Source: Halopenitus sp041821145
GTDB lineage: Archaea; Halobacteriota; Halobacteria; Halobacteriales; Haloferacaceae
Assembly: GCF_041821145.1 (NCBI RefSeq)
Contig: NZ_JBGUBC010000005.1
Coordinates: 111,588 to 175,587, forward strand
Direction: 5' to 3'
DNA length: 64,000 nucleotides
Of the stretch, positions 49,872 to 59,440 are shown in pieces. The notes beneath the pieces were generated by a model. The model worked only from the letters and a program-made list of their open reading frames with translations, did no database searches and had not been told where the DNA came from. The first letter of the stretch is position 1; each line of letters opens with the position of its first letter. Made by a program: the position numbers and the translations under genes.

Positions 49872-51683
49872 TCAGAGTCGCGTCTGAAGCGTCTCGGCAG
49901 TCTGCTCTCCGATCCCATCGACGTCGGTGAGGTCATCCATCGACGCCGATCGCACTCCCTCGACCGATCCGAACCGACGCAGCAGCCGCGTCCGCGTTTC
50001 GGGTCCGACACCGGGAATCTCATCGAGCACCGTCGAGACGTCGTCGCGAATCGACTGATGGTACTGGACGGCGAATCGATGCGCTTCGTCACGGACGCGC
50101 TGGAGCAGCCGAAGCTCCGGCGCGTCGCTGGGCCAATCGCGAGGTCCATCGAGGGTGATCACGATCTCGTCGGCCTTTGCGAGTCCGACGATCGGAACCT
50201 CCCAGCCCGCCGCCGTGATCGCCTCGATCGCCGCTTGAAGCTGCCCCTCGCCACCGTCGACGAGCAGCAAATCCGGGTCCGATCGGTCGTCGCGACCGTC
50301 GATCGCCCGATCGGCTCGCCATCGAACCAGATCCCGCATGTTGGCGTAGTCGTCGTTGCGATCGGGAAGCTTCTTGCGACGATACGCGCTCGTCTCCGCC
50401 GATCCCTCGACGAAGCGGACGTTCGATCCGACCACCGCTCGTCCACCGGCGTGGCTCACGTCGAACCCCTCGATGCGCTCCGGGCGATCGATCCCGAGCC
50501 GGTCTGCCAGCGCCGAGAGCTCGTCCGTCCGGCCAGTTCGCCGTCGAGCGTTCTTCAACGCGAGATCGACGAGCTTCGCTTCGCGTCCGGCGCCTGGAAC
50601 TTGGACGGAGACTCCCTCTCCCTCGAGCCAGCGAACCACGTCGTCGTCCGTCGGTCGTTCGGATAACAGGATCGCATCTGGAAGCTCTCGCTCCGCGTAA
50701 TACTGCGTGAGGAACGCCGACAATACCGCAGCCGGGGAGGCTACCGTCCCGTGTTCGTCATCCGGATCGTTCCATCCATCACGACTGTCCCCATCATCCG
50801 CGGCATCGCCCTCGTTCGATTCGATCGTCGGCGAGTCAAGCCGATGCCGGCTCCGATCGACGAGCTGTCCGTGCGAGCTGTGAAGCCGAGCGACGCGTGC
50901 GGTCTCCCCTTCGACTGTCGCTGCGAGCACGTCCATCGTTTGGTCGTCCGAGCGTGTGGAAACGGCCTCTTCACCTCCGCCGTGGAACGCCTCGATCGCA
51001 TCCAGCTCGTCCCGGAGGTGCGCGGCTCGTTCGAAGTTCTCCCGTTTTGCGGCTGCGTTCATCTCCTCCCGGATCGGATCTGCCAGTATACCCGTCTCAC
51101 CGTCGAAAAATCGGCGAACGGTATCGACGTCGTCGACGTATCCCTCGGTATCGATCTCGCCAGTACACGGTGCCGAGCACAGCCCCATCTCGTGGTCGAG
51201 ACACGGGCGATCGCGATTGCGATACTTGTGCTCCGAACAGCTTCGCAGTCCGTAGATCTCCCGGATCGCCTTACAGACCGTTTCGACTCGCCCCCTGTCG
51301 GTGTAGGGCCCGTAAGCTACGGATCCCTCTTCGGGATCTCGGGTGATCGCCATCCGTGGCACCTCGTGGTCGGTCAACTCGACGAGCGGGTAGGACTTGT
51401 CGTCGGTCAACCGCACGTTGTACCGGGGTTGGTGACGCTTGATCAGGTTTGCTTCCAGCAGGAGCGCCTGCGTCTCAGTGTCGGTGACGGCGAAGTCGAT
51501 CGCATCAGCCCGCTTGACCATGCCGCGGATTCGGGCCGAACGTGGGTCCGCATACGACCGAACGCGGGTCCGGAGATCGACGGCCTTTCCGACGTACAAC
51601 GTCGTCTCTCCGGAGACGAACTGGTAGACGCCCGGTTCGGTCGGGAGATCGGCCGCATGTTTGCGAACGTCTCCGGTCTCCAT
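49872..51683 (-). CDS. uvrC: UvrABC excinuclease subunit C
   Basis: Dual-incision nuclease of excision repair, 603 residues. N-terminal GIY-YIG domain PGVYQFVSGETTLYVGKAVD (about 17-36), Cys cluster CSEHKYRNRDRPCLDHEMGL, UVR domain with NAAAKRENFERAAHLRDELD (about 208-227), UvrC RNase H-like core (DVSHAGGRAVVGS; DLLLVDGGEGQLQAA), and C-terminal helix-hairpin-helix (EIPGVGPETRTRLLRRFGS). A Ser/Asp-rich linker follows at about 280-310. Not beside uvrA, which is at the left edge of the window. Confidence 0.97.
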   Translation of the reverse strand: METGDVRKHAADLPTEPGVYQFVSGETTLYVGKAVDLRTRVRSYADPRSARIRGMVKRADAIDFAVTDTETQALLLEANLIKRHQPRYNVRLTDDKSYPLVELTDHEVPRMAITRDPEEGSVAYGPYTDRGRVETVCKAIREIYGLRSCSEHKYRNRDRPCLDHEMGLCSAPCTGEIDTEGYVDDVDTVRRFFDGETGILADPIREEMNAAAKRENFERAAHLRDELDAIEAFHGGGEEAVSTRSDDQTMDVLAATVEGETARVARLHSSHGQLVDRSRHRLDSPTIESNEGDAADDGDSRDGWNDPDDEHGTVASPAAVLSAFLTQYYAERELPDAILLSERPTDDDVVRWLEGEGVSVQVPGAGREAKLVDLALKNARRRTGRTDELSALADRLGIDRPERIEGFDVSHAGGRAVVGSNVRFVEGSAETSAYRRKKLPDRNDDYANMRDLVRWRADRAIDGRDDRSDPDLLLVDGGEGQLQAAIEAITAAGWEVPIVGLAKADEIVITLDGPRDWPSDAPELRLLQRVRDEAHRFAVQYHQSIRDDVSTVLDEIPGVGPETRTRLLRRFGSVEGVRSASMDDLTDVDGIGEQTAETLQTRL

Positions 51684-51852
51684 CGCGTTCGACTTGGACG
51701 CTGACGGGCTTGAACCGTACGGTGTCCGAGTTCGGGCTGTGAGCGACTCCGATCGCCGCCGATCGCTCGGAACAGACAGACACAGTTATGCGGATCCCTC
51801 CGTTACGGCCGGACATGACTGACCGTCACACGACGTCTAACGGGGGCGTACG

Positions 51853-53037
51853 ATGCGAGTAGTGACGAAGTTCGGTGGAACCAGCCTCGGAAGCGGCGAC
51901 CGGATCGGTCGGGCCGCCGACTCGATCGCGAAGGCCGTCGAGGATGGCCACGAGATCGCCGTCGTTGCCAGCGCGATGGGATCGACGACCGACGAACTTC
52001 TCGATGAGATCACCTTCGAGGCTGACGAGGCCGACCGGGCGGAGATCGTCTCGATGGGCGAACGAACGAGCGTCCGAATGCTCAAGGCCGCACTCGCCGC
52101 CCGCGGCGTCGAGTCGGTTTTTCTCGAACCGGGACACGACGACTGGCCGGTCATTACGAACGAGATCGGCGAACTCGACGTGGAGGCGACTCGCGAACGC
52201 GCCGAAAAGCTCGCCGACGAGTTGGACGAGGTCGTCCCGGTTATCACGGGCTTTCTCGCACAGGATCACCTCGGTAACGTCACCACGCTCGGTCGCGGCG
52301 GCTCGGATACCACCGCGGTAATGCTCGGCAACTACATGGATGCCGACGAGGTCGTCATCGTCACCGACGTCGAGGGCGTGATGACCGGTGATCCACGTGT
52401 CGTCGAAGGAGCCAGAAACGTCGGTCGGATCACGGTCGATGAGCTTCGAAACCTCTCGTTCCGGGGCGCGGAAGTCGTCGCGCCGAGTGCGTTGTCGTAC
52501 AAGAGCGAGGATATGAACGTCCGCGTCGTCCACTACCAACACGGCGACCTTCTCGACGGGGGCACGCGGATCGAAGGACAGTTCGAAAATCTGATCGACA
52601 TGCAAGAACAGCCGCTCGCGTGTCTCACCGTCGCCGGACGGGCGATCCGAAACCGGCCGGGGATACTCGCGGATCTGTCCGATGCCCTCCAGACGGAGGA
52701 CATCAATATCGACGCCGTCGCCTCCGGGATGGACTCCATAACGTTCTACGTCGACCGCGAACGATCAGAGACGGCCGAGACGCTGCTCCATGAGCGGGTC
52801 GTCGATGATGACACTCTCTCGTCGGTAACGGTCCACGATCCGATCGCCGTCATCCGGCTGACCGGCGGCGAGCTTCCGAACCGACCCGGAATCATCAAGG
52901 AGATCGTCTCCCCGCTTGCGGCCGCCGGGATCAACATCGTCGATCTGATCACGAGCGCGACGTCGGTCGCCCTGTTCGTCGCCTGGGAGGATCGCGAGGA
53001 GGCCCTGAGGATCGTCCAAGAGGAGTTCGATCAGTAA
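51853..53037 (+). CDS. lysC: Aspartate kinase
   Basis: First step of the aspartate family of amino acids (Lys, Thr, Met). 394 residues: KFGGTSLGSGDRIGRAA (about 6-22, nucleotide/Asp site), LGRGGSDTTAVMLG, YTDVEGVMTGDPRVV-like TDVEGVMTGDPR and two C-terminal ACT domains (VAGRAIRNRPGILADLSDAL, then ELPNRPGIIKEIVSPLAAAG) for feedback control. Shorter than E. coli LysC, as for other archaeal enzymes. Alone, no asd or thr gene adjacent. Confidence 0.96.
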   Translation: MRVVTKFGGTSLGSGDRIGRAADSIAKAVEDGHEIAVVASAMGSTTDELLDEITFEADEADRAEIVSMGERTSVRMLKAALAARGVESVFLEPGHDDWPVITNEIGELDVEATRERAEKLADELDEVVPVITGFLAQDHLGNVTTLGRGGSDTTAVMLGNYMDADEVVIVTDVEGVMTGDPRVVEGARNVGRITVDELRNLSFRGAEVVAPSALSYKSEDMNVRVVHYQHGDLLDGGTRIEGQFENLIDMQEQPLACLTVAGRAIRNRPGILADLSDALQTEDINIDAVASGMDSITFYVDRERSETAETLLHERVVDDDTLSSVTVHDPIAVIRLTGGELPNRPGIIKEIVSPLAAAGINIVDLITSATSVALFVAWEDREEALRIVQEEFDQ

Positions 53038-53055
53038 GCGTCGATCGCCCGGCCG

Positions 53056-53736
53056 TCATCTTCCCTCACGCAGTCGCGTCCCGATCCGATCCGGAAGGTC
53101 GGCTTCACGGACGGCGTCAACGACCGCCTCCACGTCGTAGTCGACCCGCCGCTCCTCGACGGTCATCGCGTCGAGATCGACGATCGCGTAGGCAGCCCGC
53201 GGATCGCCGTCCCGCGGTTGCCCGATGCTACCGGGATTGAGGACGATACCCTCCTCGTAGATCTCGTGTGATTGCACGTGGGTGTGGCCAAGAACCAACA
53301 CGTCGGGGACGTCACCCGTGGAGCCGGCCTCCGCGAGCAGTCGGGGAGCGAACTCCCCAGGGCGAGTATACCGGTCGGGGTCGGTCGGATGACCGTGTGC
53401 GAGGTGAACCCGCCCGCTGACCGTCCGCCGTTCCGGCGGGAGCCCCTCGAGCCACTCGATCTGCGCGTCCGAGAGATGTCGTTTCGCGTAGCGCACGCCG
53501 GCGCCCGCGAGGCTATTGAATCCGAACGTGGTGCCTCCGACAACCGCGCGATCGTGATTCCCAGCGATCGTCGTCGCGCCGAGTTCGCGGATCCGATCGA
53601 CGCACTCGCCCGGCCAGGGATTGTATCCGACGATGTCGCCCGCACACACCGTTCGGTCGACGTCGGGCATATCCTCGAGGACGGCTTCGAGCGCGACCCG
53701 GTTTGCATGGACGTCCGAGATCACTCCGAGACGCAT
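53056..53736 (-). CDS. Metallophosphoesterase
   Basis: 226 residues, calcineurin-like fold with D-x-H in VISDVHANRVALEAVL (about 5-20), GD in CAGDIVGYNPWP, GNHDR (about 59-63), and H-x-H in LGHTHVQSHEI. The GYNPWPGECVDR segment is typical of the archaeal/bacterial YfcE-like diadenosine tetraphosphatase branch. Likely a cytoplasmic phosphodiesterase or nucleotidase; substrate not determined. Converges with lysC. Confidence 0.9.
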   Translation of the reverse strand: MRLGVISDVHANRVALEAVLEDMPDVDRTVCAGDIVGYNPWPGECVDRIRELGATTIAGNHDRAVVGGTTFGFNSLAGAGVRYAKRHLSDAQIEWLEGLPPERRTVSGRVHLAHGHPTDPDRYTRPGEFAPRLLAEAGSTGDVPDVLVLGHTHVQSHEIYEEGIVLNPGSIGQPRDGDPRAAYAIVDLDAMTVEERRVDYDVEAVVDAVREADLPDRIGTRLREGR

Positions 53737-53793
53737 CGTTGAAGGATATCCGTTGCCGGACGGTTAGCTCTTCGGTGGCTGCCCGTTCGTTGA

Positions 53794-54384
53794 TCAGTCC
53801 CCGTTTTCGAGGGCGAGCGTGACCTCGTCGTCAGCCACCGCCGCCGCGGCCGCACAGACGGGGTGTTCGAACTCCGCGGAGAGGACTTCTCGTGCAGCCG
53901 TCCCCGCGCTCGTCGCTTCGAGGTCGTGGGCCTCCGGTGAATCGATCTCGTAGGTCGCGACCATCGTCGGCTCTGAGACCGTCTCGACGAGCAGTGCGTC
54001 GCGACGGACGGTCCCGATGAGGGCGCTTTCGGGAGCGATCACGCCGGCGATCCGGGGCGTGTCGTAGTCGTCCTTCTCATAATCGAGCGCGAGCAGGGGT
54101 GTCGCGAGCGCATCACGTGCCGGATACCCGGTTTCGAGTTTCTCCGCGATCGGGTCGACATGTGAACCGTTTCCGATCACGGCTCGCCGGTCACCGGTCG
54201 GCGTTTCGACTGGACGCACGCAGTTGTAGGAGACGTACGGGTTGTCGGTCGGCTCGGCGTCCTCGGTTGGAACCACCGTGAGCGTGCCGTTTCGATCGAC
54301 GACCTTGCGGTTCGGGAACGATCGCGAGGAGACGCGGTAGGCACCGATACCCGGGGCGACGACGACGAATCGTCCAACGTACAT
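53794..54384 (-). CDS. purO: IMP cyclohydrolase, archaeal type
   Basis: Closes FAICAR to IMP, the last step of purine ring synthesis. 196 residues; MYVGRFVVVAPGIGAYRVSS and FPNRKVVDR, then PTDNPYVSYNCVR, GNGSHVDPIAEK and the C-terminal E(F/L)..PVCAAAAAVADDEV segment match PurO. Archaea-specific, unrelated to bacterial PurH. ATG 54384 was chosen: the 44 codons upstream overlap the tRNA region. No other pur gene nearby. Confidence 0.93.
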   Translation of the reverse strand: MYVGRFVVVAPGIGAYRVSSRSFPNRKVVDRNGTLTVVPTEDAEPTDNPYVSYNCVRPVETPTGDRRAVIGNGSHVDPIAEKLETGYPARDALATPLLALDYEKDDYDTPRIAGVIAPESALIGTVRRDALLVETVSEPTMVATYEIDSPEAHDLEATSAGTAAREVLSAEFEHPVCAAAAAVADDEVTLALENGD

Positions 54385-54494
54385 ACTCCTCGCTGGTGAC
54401 TTCTCCGATATGTCTATGTCGGTTCGTATCGCTCCGTGTCGGTCCGGTTCGGAACACTCATAACGCTCGACGGGATACCAATGAGTGCCGATAG

Positions 54495-54567
54495 AGTCCA
54501 TTGGGGTAGTGGCCAATCCTGTTGCCTTCTGGGGGCAACGACCCTGGTTCGAATCCAGGATGGACTA
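54495..54567 (+). tRNA. tRNA-Gln (anticodon CTG)
   Basis: Folds as a complete cloverleaf: acceptor AGTCCAT (54495-54501) with ATGGACT (54560-54566), discriminator A at 54567; anticodon stem TTGCC with GGCAA around loop TTCTGGG, anticodon CTG; T-arm CCTGG-TTCGAAT-CCAGG. It decodes CAG. No intron and no encoded CCA. Followed by CTTTTTGCG, a T-run terminator. Lies in the gap between purO and cgi121 (both on the minus strand). Confidence 0.95.
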
Positions 54568-54579
54568 CTTTTTGCGCCC

Positions 54580-55236
54580 TCACTTCTCGACGTCCAACAG
54601 CGCGACGCGTTCCTCGATCACGTCCGTGAGCGTGCCGTCCGTCGCCGCCAGTTCCCGATCGGTGACGTCGTAGAACGATCGAACCCGATCCGTATCGGTC
54701 CGCTCAGCGAGCCGGTCGACCGATCCCCCCGGCTTGCAGACGGTTGCGTCGACGAACAAAGCCCTAACCCGGTCGATGGCCGCCTCGATGTCGCCATCCC
54801 GTCCGTCATTTGCGGTCTTCCCGATCCGGTTCGCATCGTTGTTTGCCGGCGCGTACACGACCGCGATCGCCGGCGTTTCTCCCTCGTCTACTCCCATCTC
54901 CAGTGCATCGTCGATCTGGCGTCTGCCCGCGGCGTACAACAGCGTCTCGACCGCCCGGTCCCGGGCCACCTCCTCGCCGCGTTCGACGGCTCGCTCGGCG
55001 CGTGCGACCGCACGCTCGAGATGGGTCGTCGAGACGACGTAGCGTGCGTCGAACACCTGAACGACCGTCCCGGTCGTCTCCCGGATCGAGCGCACCGTTC
55101 GAAGGAACGCATCGAGATCGTCGATCGACGTCGTGCCGACGACGAATCTCGGACCGACGATCGGTCGTTCGGCGTCGTCCTCGGACGCGTCGCTTCCCTC
55201 GTCCGCGGCCCGCTCCCCATCTGACGACTCGGTCAT
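54580..55236 (-). CDS. cgi121: KEOPS complex subunit Cgi121
   Basis: 218 residues. Cgi121 binds tRNA in the KEOPS complex that makes t6A37. After an acidic N-terminal tail (about 1-28), GTTSIDDLDAFLRTVRSIRE, VQVFDARYVVSTTHLERAVA and LLYAAGRRQIDDALEMGV match the Cgi121 fold. Overlaps hel308 by 4 bases (ATGA at 55233-55236), a pairing seen in other haloarchaea. Confidence 0.9.
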   Translation of the reverse strand: MTESSDGERAADEGSDASEDDAERPIVGPRFVVGTTSIDDLDAFLRTVRSIRETTGTVVQVFDARYVVSTTHLERAVARAERAVERGEEVARDRAVETLLYAAGRRQIDDALEMGVDEGETPAIAVVYAPANNDANRIGKTANDGRDGDIEAAIDRVRALFVDATVCKPGGSVDRLAERTDTDRVRSFYDVTDRELAATDGTLTDVIEERVALLDVEK

Positions 55237-57734
55237 CGGAAGTCACCCAGGTTCGACTGCCCGTCGCCCTCCTCACCGGAGGTCCCCGCGGTCGCCGCCG
55301 CCGAGGCGGATGCGTCCGCTCGAACGCCCTCCATCGACGGGTCCTCGCGGCCCGCATTCTCCAGGATCGTCTCGGCAGTCCGTTCGCGGCCGCGAAGGGC
55401 TCCCAGCACGACCGACTTGTCCACCGTCCGCAGGTCGCTACGCGATTCGATTCCCGCTTCGTAGAGCCGTCTCGCCCGTTTTCGGCCGACCTCGCGGACG
55501 CCGGCCAGATCCAGAAGCTCCTCGCGGACGCCGTACTCGATGCGTTTCCTCGCCGCCCGGATCTGGCCGACGCCGTCGATCCCGATCTCGCCGGCGAGCG
55601 TCTCGGCGGCGCGCAACAGCCACTCGGCGGTGTCGACTTTCCCGCGAATGTCTCCGGGACCGACCTCGTAGCGCTCCGCGATCCGGTCTTCGTCCACCTC
55701 GTTTGCCCAGTCCTCGAGGAGCCGGGCGGTCTTCAACGAGGCAAGCCAGTCATCAAAGCGGACGTCCTCGTGTTCGGAGGGGGTTGCTCCAAGCAGCTCG
55801 CCCTCGCGTTCATAACACGTCTCCGTGTACCGCGTTTTATCACCTGACTTGAGGTAGAGTTCGTACATGTCCGGCGTCCGGCTCACGAGATGATACAGCC
55901 CCAGCGGCGAGAGATCGACGGATCCGGTATCAGCTGTCCCGGTGGACTCTCCCCCGCTTGATGCGTCGTCCTCGACCCGGCTGTAAGTCATGAACCCGAC
56001 CTCGTCATCGATGTCATCGGTGTCGTCGTCACCCTCGTCGTCGCTTCCGCTTCCGTCTCCGTCGGACGTCGGGCCGCCGGTCGGCGCGTATCGATCGTCT
56101 CCCGATCGTGCGGCTTTCCCGGTCTCCGGCCCTCCCTTGCCGGCCGCACGCAGTCCGTCGATCATCTCCGCGGCGCTCATCGGATCGAGATACTGTCGCG
56201 AGACGGTATGGCCGATCGAGGTCGCGAAAAGCGACTCCCCGTCGGACCCGTGATCACGTTCGAGAAAGTCGTTCACCGTTAGATACTCGATGACTGCATC
56301 GGTGACGCTCTCGAGGTGCCGGTCGTCGTCGGCCTGTGAGGCATACAGGGTGTTCCGGAGAAACTCGAAGAGTTCGCCGCGCGTTGAGGCGAATCCGGTG
56401 GCGATCGTCGCGAGGACGTGCGTCCGAAGCGCGGGTTCGGCAGCGAGCTTCGATCGCACCGGTTCGGGATCCGCCCAGACGTATCGATCGAACAATTCGT
56501 CGGACTCCTCCGTGCTTCCCGCGAGCAACACGGCCTCGCCGTAGGGATCGAGTCCGGGACGACCCGCGCGGCCGCACATCTGGTGGATCTCGAGAACGTC
56601 CAACGGTTTCATCCCGCCGAACTCGCCGTCGTAGCGGCGCCAGTCGCGGACGATAACCCGCCGCGCGGGGGTATTCACTCCGGCGGCTAGCGTCGGCGTT
56701 GCGCAGATGCACTTGACGAGACGATCCCGAAACGCCTCCTCGACAAGCGAGCGGTTCTCGCTTGCCAGCCCCGCGTGGTGAAACGCTGCTCCGCGTTCCA
56801 CGGCCGCGGCGAGATCCGATGCGATCTCCGTTTCGGAGGCGTCGCGGATCTCCGCTGCGAGCGAGCGGAGTTCGGCACGCTCGTCGTCCGTGAGATGATC
56901 TCCGGTGACCCGGGCCAGATCCCGCGCCGCCGACTCGGCGTTGCGTCGGGAGTTGACGAACACGAGCGAGGATCCGCCCCGTCCGTCCTCGACGGTATCG
57001 AGTGCGTCCCCCACGAGTGCCGCGGTCTGGTCCTCGCTCGGATCGTCGCCGACGGGGACCTCGCGTCTGCTCCCGTCCGCGAAGTCGATCGCGTCCCCCG
57101 AGTGGACGCCCATCCGGAGGTCGATCGGACGCCAGTCGGATTCGACTAGCTCCGCGTCGAGCCAGTCGGCGATCTCCGCGGCGTTGCCGACCGTTGCCGA
57201 GAGTGCGACCGTCTGGAGCCCCTCGTTGATCCGTCGCAACTTCGCGAGCGTCACCTCAAGCGTCGGCCCGCGGGTGCGGTCGTTGACGAGGTGGACCTCG
57301 TCGCTCACCACACACGAGAGTTCGTCTATCCACGGCGCTCCGTTGCGGATCAACGAGTCGACCTTCTCGCTCGTCGCCACGATGACGTCGCGCGTGGCAA
57401 GCCATTCGCCGTCCGATTCGTAGTTGCCCGTCGAGACCCCGACGGTCACCCCGAACTCCTCGAAGCGCTCGAACGCCTCGCGCTTTTCGGCGGCGAGCGC
57501 GCGAAGCGGAACGATGTACAGCGCCTTCCCGCCGCGTTCGATCGCCGACAGCATCGCGAGTTCGGCGATCAGCGTCTTGCCGGAGGCCGTCGGTACCGCG
57601 GCGACGAGGTTTTCACCCTCGATCAGCCCGGCATCGACCGCCTTGGTCTGCGGCGGGTAGAGATCCGAGACCCCCTCGGCCTCCAGGGCCTCGCCGATCC
57701 CCGGCGGGAGGCCGGAGAGCGAAGTCGGTTCCAT
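55233..57734 (-). CDS. hel308: ATP-dependent DNA helicase Hel308
   Basis: Superfamily 2 3'-5' helicase of recombination and fork repair, 833 residues. Motif I PTASGKTLIAEL (about 49-60), DEVH in VVSDEVHLVNDRTRGP, motif III SATVGNA, motif VI QMCGRAGRPGLDPYG, and a C-terminal ratchet and HhH (about 735-770, ELLDLAGVREVGRKRARRLY). A Gly/Asp-rich insert of about 50 residues sits near 540-600. ATG 57734 was used; a GTG at 57737 precedes it. TATA-like GTTTAAAC at 57760-57767. Confidence 0.96.
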   Translation of the reverse strand: MEPTSLSGLPPGIGEALEAEGVSDLYPPQTKAVDAGLIEGENLVAAVPTASGKTLIAELAMLSAIERGGKALYIVPLRALAAEKREAFERFEEFGVTVGVSTGNYESDGEWLATRDVIVATSEKVDSLIRNGAPWIDELSCVVSDEVHLVNDRTRGPTLEVTLAKLRRINEGLQTVALSATVGNAAEIADWLDAELVESDWRPIDLRMGVHSGDAIDFADGSRREVPVGDDPSEDQTAALVGDALDTVEDGRGGSSLVFVNSRRNAESAARDLARVTGDHLTDDERAELRSLAAEIRDASETEIASDLAAAVERGAAFHHAGLASENRSLVEEAFRDRLVKCICATPTLAAGVNTPARRVIVRDWRRYDGEFGGMKPLDVLEIHQMCGRAGRPGLDPYGEAVLLAGSTEESDELFDRYVWADPEPVRSKLAAEPALRTHVLATIATGFASTRGELFEFLRNTLYASQADDDRHLESVTDAVIEYLTVNDFLERDHGSDGESLFATSIGHTVSRQYLDPMSAAEMIDGLRAAGKGGPETGKAARSGDDRYAPTGGPTSDGDGSGSDDEGDDDTDDIDDEVGFMTYSRVEDDASSGGESTGTADTGSVDLSPLGLYHLVSRTPDMYELYLKSGDKTRYTETCYEREGELLGATPSEHEDVRFDDWLASLKTARLLEDWANEVDEDRIAERYEVGPGDIRGKVDTAEWLLRAAETLAGEIGIDGVGQIRAARKRIEYGVREELLDLAGVREVGRKRARRLYEAGIESRSDLRTVDKSVVLGALRGRERTAETILENAGREDPSMEGVRADASASAAATAGTSGEEGDGQSNLGDFR

Positions 57735-57839
57735 CACGCCTTCCTTGGCGCCCGTTCCGGTTTAAACGATCGGAGTGGGGGCCGGTTCGGTTGGCGATCA
57801 CGTAGGCGGTCGACAGGACTGTCGGCCGCTCAAGAGCGC

Positions 57840-58106
57840 TCATACCGTCTCGTCGGGATCGTGGTCCGCGGCCATCCGCTGTGCCTCGGTACGGAACCGC
57901 TCGCGATCCTCCTCGTCGGCCGCCGCGAGGACTTCCTCCTCGCCCGTCTCCTCGACGTCGATGGCGGCCGTCACGCCGTCGCCCATGGAGAGCCGCTGCT
58001 CGGCGAGTTCCCTCGTGTGGACGCGCTCGCCGTCGGTCGTCGCGTAGGTGAGTCGAACGAGTCCCTTCGAGTCGAATTCCCGGTCGACGAGCCAAAGCCT
58101 CGTCAT
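57840..58106 (-). CDS. Small haloarchaeal protein, paralogue of the 19427-19732 gene
   Basis: 88 residues: MTRLWLVDREFDSKGLVRLT, YATTDGERVHTRE, VTAAIDVEE and the end EAQRMAADHDPDETV. It shares WLV.R, YAT.DG.R, TAAI and RMAADHDPD with the gene at 19427. A TATA-like GGGCTTTAAC on the minus strand at 58130-58139 is about 27 bases above the ATG at 58106, so it is an independent unit. Function unknown. Confidence 0.75.
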   Translation of the reverse strand: MTRLWLVDREFDSKGLVRLTYATTDGERVHTRELAEQRLSMGDGVTAAIDVEETGEEEVLAAADEEDRERFRTEAQRMAADHDPDETV

Positions 58107-58180
58107 ACTCGTCGATCGGGTGAGCGTGGGGTTAAAGCCCCGGTTGATGGGCCGACGGCGGAAGAATAAGGCGGCGGTGT

Positions 58181-58435
58181 TCATTCTCCGTCGTCCGCTC
58201 GCGCGATGAGCCGTTCTTTCTCCGCCCTCGATAGCTGTTTGATCGCGTACTCGCGCGACATCGCCGCCGACCGCGTCTGGAAGGTCTCGACGTGTCGCAA
58301 CTCGACGGGGGTTCGTCCACGAGTGTATTTGGCCCCCGCTCCGGCGTCGTGTTCCGCGACGCGCCGCTCGACGTCGGTCGTGTAGCCGGTGTAGTAGGTG
58401 CCGTCCGCACACTCGATGACGTATACGTGATGCAT
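58181..58435 (-). CDS. Single-domain GIY-YIG nuclease
   Basis: 84 residues, YhbQ/URI-like GIY-YIG domain alone: HVYVIECADGTYYTGYTTDV (Y-V-I...Y-T-G motif), then RVAEHDAGAGAKYTRGRTPV and the catalytic-region RSAAMSREYAIKQLSR with E63-like acidic residue. Possibly a DNA repair or turnover endonuclease. The start ATG 58435 (MHHVYVIE) was chosen; the 37 codons above it are not conserved-looking. Confidence 0.9.
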   Translation of the reverse strand: MHHVYVIECADGTYYTGYTTDVERRVAEHDAGAGAKYTRGRTPVELRHVETFQTRSAAMSREYAIKQLSRAEKERLIARADDGE

Positions 58436-58487
58436 GATCGGGGGTTTCCTGTGATGAATGACGGCTCTCGTGTCGGGCCTCCGGAAC

Positions 58488-59255
58488 TCACGCTTCCCGT
58501 GCGACGGCGATCCGACGAGCAATGAGCCCCGCCTGTGCTCCGGCAACGAACCCGGCGTCGACGTTCACCGTCGTCACCACCGTACACGACTGGAGGCCGC
58601 CGTAAAGCGCTGCCTCGCCCTCTCCGCCGACACCGTATCCCGTTGCGACCGGCAACGCGATCACGGGCGCGTCGACGAGTCCCGCGACCACCGTTGGGAG
58701 GGCACCCTCGCGACCGGCGGCGACGATGATCACGTCGGCCTCGCGGATCCGATCGATCTGATCGAGTATCCGAACGAGGCTTGCAACCCCGACGTCCTCG
58801 ATCAACTCGACACCGACGCCGACCTCGCGGGCTATCACGGCGGCCTCTCCTGCGATCGGCGCGTCGCTCGTCCCGCCGGTGACGATCGCCACCTCCGCAT
58901 CCAGATCGGGCCGTTGAAACTCCGGCGTGTGGGCCACGATCGTTCGCGTTCGCTCGTCGTGGTCGATATTGGCATCGGGGAACTCGTCGGTCACGGCCGC
59001 GATCACCGCCTCTCCGATCGCCGGATCCGCCCTGGTGACGAGTGCCCGGCCCGTCGTCTGTACCGCCGTTCGAGCCAGCCGTGCGGCCTCCTCGGGCGTT
59101 TTTCCCTCTGCAAGGATTGCTTCCGGGATCCCGCGGCGCGTTTCCCGGGCGGCGTCGAACCGCCCCGCATCGGTCGTCGCGTATCCCGAGAGCCGTGACT
59201 CGGCCTCCGGGATGCCGATATCGCCGTCTGAGAGCGCTTCGAGTACGTCGCGCAT
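58488..59255 (-). CDS. larB: LarB-like pyridinium-3,5-biscarboxylate synthase
   Basis: 255 residues with an AIR carboxylase-like (PurE) C-terminal domain (VAIVTGGTSDAPIAGEAAVI and IDRIREADVIIVAAGREGAL, then TGYGVGGEGEAALYG). LarB makes the nickel-pincer nucleotide precursor of lactate racemase in organisms with LarC and LarE. N-terminal helical domain (LEALSDGDIGIPEAESRLSG). No larA, larC or larE is in this window, so its local role is unresolved. ATG 59255. Confidence 0.88.
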   Translation of the reverse strand: MRDVLEALSDGDIGIPEAESRLSGYATTDAGRFDAARETRRGIPEAILAEGKTPEEAARLARTAVQTTGRALVTRADPAIGEAVIAAVTDEFPDANIDHDERTRTIVAHTPEFQRPDLDAEVAIVTGGTSDAPIAGEAAVIAREVGVGVELIEDVGVASLVRILDQIDRIREADVIIVAAGREGALPTVVAGLVDAPVIALPVATGYGVGGEGEAALYGGLQSCTVVTTVNVDAGFVAGAQAGLIARRIAVAREA

Positions 59256-59409
59256 ACTCGCCTTGGGAACGCGATCGATTCGTAGCTGTCGGTCCCGACT
59301 CGCCTTCCACGTACCGTGACATATGTCACCGATAGACGTGTGAACGAGGCGGTGGTTTTTGCTGTGAATCCCCCCTCACGAGGCTCATATCGGGCGAATT
59401 CAGGAACTC

Positions 59410-59417
59410 TTATTAAG
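59410..59417 (+). promoter_or_regulatory. TATA box of the histone-fold protein gene
   Basis: TTATTAAG, 24-31 bases before the ATG at 59441, implying a leaderless mRNA. Strong signal with a second AT-rich word just after. Confidence 0.6.
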
Positions 59418-59440
59418 TATCGATGGATATCCCCGTCTGC

